A stretch of 5,459 bases of DNA, from NCBI GenBank assembly GCA_002721375.1, contig PBKH01000004.1:35448-40906 (forward strand), in the 5' to 3' direction. Position 1 is the first letter of the stretch; each line of letters begins with the position of its first letter. The stretch is from Verrucomicrobiales bacterium (GTDB lineage Bacteria > Verrucomicrobiota > Verrucomicrobiia > Limisphaerales > UBA1096). Below the pieces are notes generated by a model. That model was not told the origin of the DNA. It was given only the letters and a program-made list of their open reading frames with translations, and made no database searches. Made by a program: the position numbers and the translations under genes. Of this stretch, positions 1 to 5,459 are shown piece by piece.

Positions 1-834
1 TTCACAGATGAGTTCGTCTCACAGTGGCTTAGTCTGGATAAATTCGACGTAGTGGAAATGGACTACAAACGCTTCCCTAGACTTACTCGTAATGTACGGC
101 TGCACTTGCGGCGCGAACCGGTGGAACTGTTTCAGTATCTCATCCGAGAAAATCTTCCCGCACGTCATCTCTTACAGTCGGACTTCATCATGGCCAACGA
201 AGTGACTGCCTCCTATTATGGCCTTGGAGACCAGACAGAGGATGGCTTCACCTTTATGCCAGTGGCGCACCGAAGCAAACACCTTGGCGGGTTGCTGGCA
301 CAAACAAGTATCCTCGCAGGACTGTCCGACGGCCGTGAAGCCAATGCCGTAAAACGAGGCGCATGGTTGGCGCGCAAGATCATCGACGACCCACCCGACG
401 ACCCACCACCCAATGTACCTGGCATCGAGGAAATTGACCCCACATTACCATTACGCGAGCGCCTCACATTACACCGCGACCATAAGGGCTGTGCAGGTTG
501 CCACGCGGGAATCGATCCGTGGGGTGTACCGTTGGAGCAGTTCGATGCCTCCGGTTTCTTCCGCTCAGATTACAAGGATGTCAGATCAAAACTCCCGGAC
601 AATACTGAGGTAGCCGACTACTTATCTTTGCGCTCCTACCTAGTTGGGACGCGCATGAACCGCGTGGCGTTCAGCGTCTTAAAACATTTGGCTACTTATG
701 CTACAGGACGCACACTCACTTACAACGAGCTTGTGTTTCTTGAAGAAAAAGGACTTAATTTGCTTCAGAACGATTATATGATGCAGGACTTGGTTAAATT
801 CGTAATTAACAGCGACATTTTCCTTAAAAAATAA
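1..834 (+). CDS. DUF1592-DUF1588-DUF1585 (PSD4-PSCyt3-PSD2) cytochrome-like protein, C-terminal part
   Basis: The frame is open from the first base, so this is the 3' part of a longer gene; the 277 visible residues are the C-terminus. In order I see: the second half of DUF1592 (residues 1-85, opening with an F..W..L pattern and later a xxFxxANE..xxYYGL segment); DUF1588/PSCyt3 (about 94-191, with GGLLAQTSIL, RGAWLARKI, the proline-rich PPP-NVP segment and a heme-type CAGCH at residues 164-168 followed by IDPWGVPLEQFDASG); and DUF1585/PSD2 (about 198-275, with LATYATGRTLTYNE and the closing INSDIF). Members are usually some 700-900 residues with PSCyt1, DUF1587 and DUF1595 domains in front, so well over half is probably missing upstream. 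The CxxCH suggests covalent c-type heme and hence a periplasmic or surface location; the exact role of the family is not known. The internal GTG (52) and ATG (58) are not believable starts because the domain continues upstream of them. DUF1552 follows after 15 bases, a typical partner. Confidence 0.93.
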   Translation, partial: FTDEFVSQWLSLDKFDVVEMDYKRFPRLTRNVRLHLRREPVELFQYLIRENLPARHLLQSDFIMANEVTASYYGLGDQTEDGFTFMPVAHRSKHLGGLLAQTSILAGLSDGREANAVKRGAWLARKIIDDPPDDPPPNVPGIEEIDPTLPLRERLTLHRDHKGCAGCHAGIDPWGVPLEQFDASGFFRSDYKDVRSKLPDNTEVADYLSLRSYLVGTRMNRVAFSVLKHLATYATGRTLTYNELVFLEEKGLNLLQNDYMMQDLVKFVINSDIFLKK

Positions 835-849
835 ATCCATTAAATCACT

Positions 850-2190
850 ATGATTCAAACGCTAAAACTTGATCGTCGCGCGTTCCTTAAGGGCACAGCT
901 GGAGCAACATTGGCCTTGCCTGTGCTGGAGGTTATGGGAAAGGAGGTGACCGAGAATACACCGCGTCGGTTTTGCGCCTTGTATACCGCCAATGGTATGT
1001 CACTGCCGCATGCCAAACATGGCATCGATGAGTGGAGTTGGTTTCCTCGCGCGGAGAAGGACGGCAAGTTTGTGTTTGGTAAATCCACCGAGGCGTTTGA
1101 GCCATTCCGCAATCAGCTTAGCTTCATGGGAGGTCTGTATCATCCAAACGGTCCGAAGTCAGACCCGCATGTTTGCTCGGATATGTGGCTCACTGGTGCA
1201 CCGCTGCAGGATCCGAAGCGCGATGTGTATAATAGTGTAGCTCTCGATCAAATCGTGGCCAAACACACCAAGCAGTTTTGCCGACAACCATCGCTCGTGA
1301 TGTCCGTGGATGCCGGCGTAGGTTTCCTTTCCCGCACGGGTACCATCTCATACAGCCTCACCGGCAAACCCATTCCCGCGGAAAACAATCCACGCCAGAT
1401 ATTCAATCGCCTTTTCCGTGCCGACCGCACCTCGATGGAGACTCAGCGAAAAAAACTGCAAAACCGCATCAAATTGGTTGACGCCGTCCTTGAGCAAGCC
1501 AAATCGCTCAACCAAAAACTTGGTAAGTCAGATCGCGAAAAGATGGATCAATACCTGACCTCCCTCAGTGAGGTTGAAGAACGCCTTGTCGCCTCCGAAA
1601 AGTGGATCGATATCCCACTCAAGAAACAGGATCATTCACACCTCAATCTCGACGCCCATTCTGAGAGTGACCCCAGTGAGTATTACCGAACCATGTTCGA
1701 TCTCATCGCACTGGCTTTTGATGCGGATATCACGCGCAGCATTGCATTCATGTTAAATCGCGAAGACGGCATGGGGATCAGCGACACTTTTCCCATCAAA
1801 CTCGGCATCAACCACACCCACCACAATCTCTCCCACGCGCAGGACAAAGATGGACAGTTAAACTTCGCCAAGTATGACCATTTCCTTACCAAGCAACTTG
1901 TGCACTTTTTCAAGCGTCTTCAAGGCTATAAGGATAACCTTGGAAACGTGCTCGACAATACCATCGTTCTTTATGGATCCGGTGCCAGCACAACACATCT
2001 ACCTGAGAACCTGCCCACGCTCGTCGCAGGCGGTGCCAACATGGGCCTCAATCATGGTCAATACTGGCGCAACGGTAAAACCAAGATGTCCAATGTCTTC
2101 CTGAGTATTCTTCACTCTATGGGAATCGAGGAAAATATATTCGCCGACAGCACCAAGACTGCCGCCGGAGAGATCTTCACTAAAGTTTAA
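850..2190 (+). CDS. DUF1552 family protein with Tat signal
   Basis: Complete 446-residue protein, normal length for DUF1552 (Pfam 'HXXSHH' family). The N-terminus carries a twin-arginine motif, DRRAFLKG at residues 8-15, followed by a hydrophobic stretch ([15 protein letters not shown]), so export in folded form through Tat is likely. Family hallmarks are the [10 protein letters not shown] block near residue 41, the middle helical segment with [19 protein letters not shown] (about 228-246), the histidine cluster at 322-329 (HTHHNLSH), and the C-terminal LYGSG...LPTLVAGG...NHGQYW and FADST blocks. The signature HxxSHH reads H325-N-L-S328-H329-A330, so the last histidine is alanine. DUF1552 is generally compared with DUF1501 and alkaline-phosphatase/sulfatase-like hydrolases; a metal-dependent periplasmic enzyme is plausible but unproven, and no substrate can be named. 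The ATG at 850 places the Tat motif at the correct distance, though no clear Shine-Dalgarno is visible. It lies 15 bases after the DUF1592 gene and is probably co-transcribed with it. Confidence 0.95.
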   Translation: MIQTLKLDRRAFLKGTAGATLALPVLEVMGKEVTENTPRRFCALYTANGMSLPHAKHGIDEWSWFPRAEKDGKFVFGKSTEAFEPFRNQLSFMGGLYHPNGPKSDPHVCSDMWLTGAPLQDPKRDVYNSVALDQIVAKHTKQFCRQPSLVMSVDAGVGFLSRTGTISYSLTGKPIPAENNPRQIFNRLFRADRTSMETQRKKLQNRIKLVDAVLEQAKSLNQKLGKSDREKMDQYLTSLSEVEERLVASEKWIDIPLKKQDHSHLNLDAHSESDPSEYYRTMFDLIALAFDADITRSIAFMLNREDGMGISDTFPIKLGINHTHHNLSHAQDKDGQLNFAKYDHFLTKQLVHFFKRLQGYKDNLGNVLDNTIVLYGSGASTTHLPENLPTLVAGGANMGLNHGQYWRNGKTKMSNVFLSILHSMGIEENIFADSTKTAAGEIFTKV

Positions 2191-2306
2191 ATTTTAAGTA
2201 TTCGATAGCAGTTTTACCTTTTTTAAGTGCCAGCATGAAGTTAAGGCGCACTTGATTTTCCTGCTTGGCTTGCCCAACATCTCCTCAACTCTTGCTTGGG
2301 AACCGT
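2191..2306. other. 116-base intergenic gap between DUF1552 and PSCyt2-PSD1 genes
   Basis: This gap is AT-rich at its left end (a small TTAAATTTTAA palindrome overlaps the DUF1552 stop) and holds T-runs around 2212-2224. There is no GC-rich hairpin that would make a convincing terminator. A CCCAA (about 2272-2276) can pair with TTGGG (2296-2300) just before the ATG at 2307, but a 5-bp stem with a 19-base loop is weak. A TTGATT at 2252-2257 has no good -10 at the right distance. Whether the downstream gene has its own promoter cannot be decided by eye. Confidence 0.4.
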
Positions 2307-5036
2307 ATGCTGAGGAATTTTCTATCGCAATGTGATTGGTGTGACTTGCCTAAGCTCACTCTATTATTGCTGGTAATTGGCCAAGCGACCGCTCCTGCTG
2401 CGGAGAAAAACAAAGACTATCGCAAGGATCGTTTTGCCATCTGGTCTCTGCAGCCTATCATCAAGCAATCGCCACCTGCACTTGAACAAGCGGATCGCAA
2501 CTGGGTTAGAAACCCAATCGACCATTTTATTGCGGCTAAACTCAGTGAAAAACAACTGACCCACTCTCCTGAGGCTGATCCGCGTAAACTGATCCGACGG
2601 CTTTACTTCGATCTACTAGGCCTCCCGCCGACCCCGGACGAAGTTAGTGAGTTTGTTACAGATACTGACCCGATGGCCTATGAGCGACTGGTAGACAGCC
2701 TACTCGGGTCTCCTCTTTATGGCGAACGATGGGCGCGCCACTGGCTGGACGTTATCCATTACGGTGACACACACGGTTACGACAAAGATAAACTACGCCC
2801 CAATGCCTGGCCCTATCGAGACTATGTTATTCGAGCCTTCAACAGCGATAAACCATACGGCCGATTTGTACAGGAGCAGGTCGCCGGTGACGTATTGTTC
2901 CCAGTCACGCGTGACGGCATCGAGGGTCCTGGTTTCATTTCCGCAGGCCCCTGGGATTTTATCGGCCACGCTGAGGTGCCTGAAACAAAACTCGACGGAC
3001 GCATTGCCCGAAACATCGACCGTGACGACATGGTGAAAAACACTATGAACACTTTCGTCAGCACAACCGTTCAGTGCGCTCGATGCCACGATCACAAGTT
3101 TGACGCGGTTAACATGACAGACTACTACCGCATACAGGCTGTATTCGCTGCTCTCGACCGCGCGGATCGGGAGTACTACCCCAACCCGGAAATGGCTAAA
3201 AAACATGCTACACTTAAAAAGCAAATCACGACCCATAAAGCCGTACTGAAAAAGATAAATTCAGAGATTCAATCCAAAGGCGGCACCAAGCTCGCTGAAC
3301 TGACCCAGCAACTAGATAAACTAAGAAAAAAGGCAACGACTAAACCCCGACCTGAGTTCGGCTATCATAGCCAGATTGTTGACAAGCCTTATATCACCAA
3401 GTGGGTTCAGATTGATCTGGAAGAACCCATGGAAATCGACCGCATCACACTGATCGGGGCAAGCGACAGCTACAACAATATCGGCGATGGATTCGGGTTT
3501 CCTTTACGATACAAGATTGAAGCTTCAAATAACTCCAAATTTGCCGGAGACTCTTTATTGATTACCGACCACACTGACGTTGATCAGGACAACCCGGGAA
3601 TCGCCCCGCAACATTTTAAAATAGACGGAGCTAAATATCGCTACATCCGTCTGACCGCCATAAAACTGGCTAAGCGAAGCAATGACTACATTCTTGCAAT
3701 AGGCGAAATGCAGGTATGTGATGCCTCTGGAACTAATTTGGCCAAAGGCAAATCGGTCACTGCGCTCGACTCAATCGAGGCACCCGTTCGTTGGCGACGA
3801 AGCAATCTCGTCGACGGTCTGTACAACGGACAGGCAAATGATCCTGAAACGGCCAAACTTCTGACTGATACCGAAACTGCGCACACCAAACTAATCGACT
3901 CAATCGTAAAGGGTGATATCGCCGAAAAACGCAGGCAAACCCGAGCTGCATTGACCAAGGCTGAGGCTTTAATGAAAGCGATGCCCAAACCACAGCGCGT
4001 TTACGTCGGCAAAGTGCACACGGGCGGTGGCGCGTTTCGGGGCACAGGCCACGATGGAGGAAAGCCTCGCGCCATCCATGTACTGCACCGCGGCGACATG
4101 AGCCAACCGCGGAACGAGGTTGACCCCGGCACATTGCGCTTGACTAAAGGCGATACCGGCACATTCAATCTAACCGAGGAGCACAAAGAGAGTGACAGAC
4201 GCGTTGCCCTCGCCCGCTGGCTCACAAAGACAGAGCACCCTCTGACATGGCGGTCCATCGTCAATCGTATCTGGCAGTATCACTTTGGCACAGGAATCGT
4301 ATCCACTCCAAATGACTTCGGTCAAATGGGAGGGAAACCGTCTCACCCAGAATTACTCGATTGGCTTGCGGCGGAATTCCTTGACAATGGCCAATCAATT
4401 AAGCAACTACACAGGATCATACTCACCAGTGCCACCTACCGACAGTCATCTAAAGCAAATGCAGCTCATGAGAAAATTGACAGTCAAAACCGCTACCTCT
4501 GGCGCATGAACCGGCGCCAGCTTGAAGCCGAGGCATTGCGCGACTCTATACTTTTGTTATCCGGCAAAATGAATTTCAAAATGTATGGACCTGGCTTCCG
4601 AGACTTCGTTCTTGAGCATCCCGAGCACTCGCCGCACTATGAATACCACAAACACAATCCAGAGGATGTAAGCATCCATCGCCGCTCGGTTTACCGCTTC
4701 CTTGTGCGATCACAGCAACAGCCTTTCATGACTACGCTCAACTGCGCGGATCCTTCACAACAGGTAGCCCGGCGCGATGAAGCCATCACTGCCTTACAAT
4801 CTCTTGCCATGCTCAACAACAAATTAATGGTCGCAATGGCCCAGCACTTTGCCAACGAACTTGAACAAAGACAGACAGACACACAATCTACAGTATCCGA
4901 AGCCTTCTTCCGCACCTTGGGCCGCGCTCCCTCCGAAAAAGAAGCATCCGACCTAGCAACTTACGCGCAACAGCACGGCCTGGCTAATACATGTCGTCTT
5001 CTATTTAATCTCAACGAATTTTCTTTTGTAGACTAA
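2307..5036 (+). CDS. Secreted PSCyt2-discoidin-PSD1 (DUF1549/DUF1553) cytochrome-like protein
   Basis: Protein of 909 residues from the ATG at 2307. The frame also allows TTG starts at 2265 and 2292, but the ATG gives the better signal peptide: a long n-region, a hydrophobic core at 17-25 (LTLLLLVIG) and Ala-x-Ala-type cleavage options near 27-32. Domains in order: WSLQPI lead-in near 48; PSCyt2/DUF1549 about 65-290, with NPIDHFIAAKL (69 on), LIRRLYFDLLGLPPTP, GERWARHWLDV, and heme-type CARCH at 257-261 followed by DHKFD; a Lys/Glu-rich probably coiled-coil stretch about 295-342; a discoidin (F5/8 type C)-like domain about 352-505, with GYHS, KWVQIDL (365-371) and YRYIRLT (444-450); a second helical linker; and PSD1/DUF1553 about 590-909, with HVLHRGD, RRVALARWL (631 on), VNRIWQYHFGTGIV (652 on), HPELLDWLA, CADPSQQVARR (813 on) and the closing LFNLNEFSFVD. 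The N-terminal PSCyt1 domain seen in many relatives is absent. The discoidin part suggests binding to a glycan or another surface ligand; the reaction is unknown. No Shine-Dalgarno stands out. Confidence 0.95.
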   Translation: MLRNFLSQCDWCDLPKLTLLLLVIGQATAPAAEKNKDYRKDRFAIWSLQPIIKQSPPALEQADRNWVRNPIDHFIAAKLSEKQLTHSPEADPRKLIRRLYFDLLGLPPTPDEVSEFVTDTDPMAYERLVDSLLGSPLYGERWARHWLDVIHYGDTHGYDKDKLRPNAWPYRDYVIRAFNSDKPYGRFVQEQVAGDVLFPVTRDGIEGPGFISAGPWDFIGHAEVPETKLDGRIARNIDRDDMVKNTMNTFVSTTVQCARCHDHKFDAVNMTDYYRIQAVFAALDRADREYYPNPEMAKKHATLKKQITTHKAVLKKINSEIQSKGGTKLAELTQQLDKLRKKATTKPRPEFGYHSQIVDKPYITKWVQIDLEEPMEIDRITLIGASDSYNNIGDGFGFPLRYKIEASNNSKFAGDSLLITDHTDVDQDNPGIAPQHFKIDGAKYRYIRLTAIKLAKRSNDYILAIGEMQVCDASGTNLAKGKSVTALDSIEAPVRWRRSNLVDGLYNGQANDPETAKLLTDTETAHTKLIDSIVKGDIAEKRRQTRAALTKAEALMKAMPKPQRVYVGKVHTGGGAFRGTGHDGGKPRAIHVLHRGDMSQPRNEVDPGTLRLTKGDTGTFNLTEEHKESDRRVALARWLTKTEHPLTWRSIVNRIWQYHFGTGIVSTPNDFGQMGGKPSHPELLDWLAAEFLDNGQSIKQLHRIILTSATYRQSSKANAAHEKIDSQNRYLWRMNRRQLEAEALRDSILLLSGKMNFKMYGPGFRDFVLEHPEHSPHYEYHKHNPEDVSIHRRSVYRFLVRSQQQPFMTTLNCADPSQQVARRDEAITALQSLAMLNNKLMVAMAQHFANELEQRQTDTQSTVSEAFFRTLGRAPSEKEASDLATYAQQHGLANTCRLLFNLNEFSFVD

Positions 5037-5047
5037 TTTTACCACTA

Positions 5048-5074
5048 TTCGGACTTCCTCTGTTTTCCTCCGAA
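5048..5074 (+). terminator. Weak hairpin after the PSCyt2-PSD1 stop, possible terminator
   Basis: TTCGGA (5048-5053) is the exact reverse complement of TCCGAA (5069-5074), with a 15-base pyrimidine-rich loop. It begins 12 bases after the stop codon, which is a sensible place for transcript end formation. The stem is only 6 bp, the loop is large and no T-run follows directly (the nearest, CTTTTT, is at about 5101), so it is not a canonical intrinsic terminator. Confidence 0.2.
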
Positions 5075-5132
5075 ACACCTCAAAAACCTAGCATATTCAC
5101 TCTTTTTAAAGGGATTTATGCAAATCAGAGTG

Positions 5133-5148
5133 TGTCAGTGATTGTCAG
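5133..5148 (+). repeat. Two TGTCAG direct repeats spaced one helical turn apart
   Basis: TGTCAG occurs at 5133-5138 and again at 5143-5148, so the copies start exactly 10 bases apart. Direct repeats on one face of the helix are typical of cooperative protein binding, including recombinase arm sites and activator sites. A related inverted form (TTGACA) lies at 5192-5197. With six-base copies, chance is a real alternative. Confidence 0.3.
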
Positions 5149-5175
5149 GGTTTTCCCAAGAATGTCGCTAAAAAG

Positions 5176-5190
5176 TGCCAATGATTGGCA
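5176..5190. repeat. Perfect 15-base palindrome (7+1+7) before the integrase-like gene
   Basis: TGCCAAT-G-ATTGGCA: the two 7-base arms are exact reverse complements around a single central base. It ends one base before a TTGACA hexamer and 39 bases before the ATG at 5230. The size and position suit a dimeric repressor operator; a recombinase-related site is the other option. The one-base centre makes it a poor RNA hairpin, so a DNA-binding role is likelier than termination. Confidence 0.45.
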
Positions 5191-5191
5191 A

Positions 5192-5220
5192 TTGACAAGA
5201 TGCTTTTCGTCGTTAGCGTG
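5192..5220 (+). promoter_or_regulatory. Possible sigma-70-type promoter, good -35 but poor -10
   Basis: TTGACA at 5192-5197 matches the -35 consensus exactly. At 16-17 bases downstream the best -10 candidate is TAGCGT (5214-5219), which matches TATAAT at only three positions. If real, transcription would begin very near the ATG at 5230, giving a very short or absent leader. The adjacent palindrome would then be placed to control it. Confidence 0.2.
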
Positions 5221-5229
5221 GGTCTAGCG

Positions 5230-5459
5230 ATGAAGGTTCACAAACACGTCTACAACGGCAAGGAACGATGGCTAGTAGAAGGCAGAATCAACGGCAAGCG
5301 TAAGCGGAAATTCTTCGACACCAAGGCGCACGCCGAGGAATGGAGGAAGCTTCAGCAAAAGGACACCAGCATCTCTGTGTGGTGGCTCGACCTGTCCAAC
5401 AGTGAGCGTATTGACATCATGTCAGCGTTTAACCGAGCCAAAGAGGATGGCTTCAGCCT
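5230..5459 (+). CDS. Putative tyrosine recombinase (integrase) N-terminus, cut by window end
   Basis: The frame stays open to the last base, giving 76 codons of a longer gene. Residues 1-45 are basic and begin with a short aromatic segment (VYNGKERWLVEG) followed by NGKRKRKFFDTKAHAEEW. This is the three-strand-plus-helix layout of the N-terminal arm-binding domain found in phage and island integrases ('G+R+RKFF.TK.EAE.W'). Residues 49-76 (WWLDLSNSERIDIMSAFNRAKEDGFS) resemble the start of the next helical region as I recall it from verrucomicrobial integrases. The catalytic R-H-R-Y residues would lie beyond the window, so the assignment rests on the N-terminus alone. An in-frame ATG at 5200 and a GTG at 5218 would add 10 or 4 residues that look unlike the domain; 5230 is preferred. 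There is no obvious Shine-Dalgarno. If correct, it marks the edge of an integrated element; otherwise it is an unrecognised basic protein. Confidence 0.55.
   Translation, partial: MKVHKHVYNGKERWLVEGRINGKRKRKFFDTKAHAEEWRKLQQKDTSISVWWLDLSNSERIDIMSAFNRAKEDGFS

Larger units (their letters stand above)
5037..5229. other. Non-coding gap between the PSCyt2-PSD1 gene and the integrase-like gene
   Basis: These 193 bases carry no credible gene; the only ATG-led reading stretches are 7 codons (MQIRVCQ from 5118) and 21 codons (from 5162). Neither resembles anything. The left half is T- and C-rich with a weak hairpin. The right half holds a phased direct repeat, a short GGG-TTTT-CCC inverted element (5148-5157), a perfect palindrome and a TTGACA hexamer, listed separately. 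No tRNA, which is a common integrase target, is seen. Confidence 0.5.

Noticed and set aside
384..407. Perfect tandem duplication of a 12-base unit (CGACGACCCACC twice), encoding Asp-Asp-Pro-Pro twice.
   Set aside because: It falls in the proline-rich segment of DUF1588 that always precedes NVP. The segment length matches what I recall of the family, so this looks like low-complexity coding sequence, not a recent insertion.
940..950. AAGGAGGTGAC, a near-perfect Shine-Dalgarno sequence.
   Set aside because: It lies inside the DUF1552 gene (encoding G-K-E-V-T) and no start codon follows at a usable distance. It probably arises from codon choice, though it could cause a ribosome pause.
2265..2306. 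TTG start at 2265 adding 14 residues to the PSCyt2-PSD1 protein.
   Set aside because: The extra residues (MACPTSPQLLLGNR) push the hydrophobic core about 30 residues from the N-terminus and match no family feature; the ATG at 2307 is simpler.
2793..3236. A 147-codon open stretch on the minus strand.
   Set aside because: It lies entirely opposite the strongly conserved PSCyt2 coding region, has no recognisable domain and is explained by the codon use of the real gene.
3686..4264. Overlapping minus-strand open stretches of 87-125 codons.
   Set aside because: They are antisense to the linker and PSD1 region; composition is Arg/Cys/Ser-rich, as expected of shadow frames.
2225..5180. AAGTGCCA shared by the two intergenic regions (near 2225 and 5173).
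   Set aside because: Eight matching bases in about 300 bases of intergenic DNA can occur by chance, and the flanks do not match; I do not read it as an att repeat pair.
5162..5227. 21-codon ATG-initiated frame overlapping the palindrome.
   Set aside because: It is too short, has no ribosome binding site and overlaps likely regulatory DNA.

Overview
This window looks like chromosomal DNA from a member of the PVC superphylum (Verrucomicrobiota or Planctomycetota). The evidence is three consecutive plus-strand genes from protein families that are greatly expanded there: the 'planctomycete-specific' cytochrome-like and PSD domain families and DUF1552. Base composition is roughly balanced, and no convincing Shine-Dalgarno sites precede the genes. 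No rRNA, tRNA or CRISPR array is visible.

Layout. (1) Bases 1-834 are the C-terminal part of a DUF1592-DUF1588-DUF1585 protein with one CxxCH heme-binding motif; its N-terminus lies upstream of the window. (2) After 15 bases, 850-2190 encodes a complete DUF1552 protein with a twin-arginine export signal. DUF1592 and DUF1552 proteins are habitual neighbours, and the tight spacing suggests one transcript. (3) After a 116-base gap, 2307-5036 encodes a 909-residue secreted PSCyt2-PSD1 (DUF1549/DUF1553) protein. It has one CxxCH motif, a charged helical segment and a discoidin (F5/8 type C)-like domain inserted between the two family domains. (4) Bases 5037-5229 are non-coding and rich in small symmetric elements: a weak hairpin, a 10-bp-phased direct repeat, and a perfect 7+1+7 palindrome beside a TTGACA hexamer. 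(5) From 5230 to the window end is the N-terminus of a small basic protein that resembles the start of PVC-type tyrosine recombinases (integrases).

How the genes may work together (inference). All three complete or partial cassette proteins appear to be exported. Two carry a potential c-type heme site. The third, DUF1552, belongs to a family commonly related to alkaline-phosphatase/sulfatase-type hydrolases and exported by Tat. The discoidin-like insert suggests that the large protein binds a glycan or another surface ligand. This fits a periplasmic or outer-surface redox/hydrolysis module, but these families lack an established biochemical function, so no reaction is assigned. The integrase-like gene marks a possible junction with a mobile or integrated element. 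Nothing here is clearly a wholly new system; the points most worth a second look are the domain architecture of the large protein, the unusual pairing of gene families, and the symmetric region before the integrase-like gene.
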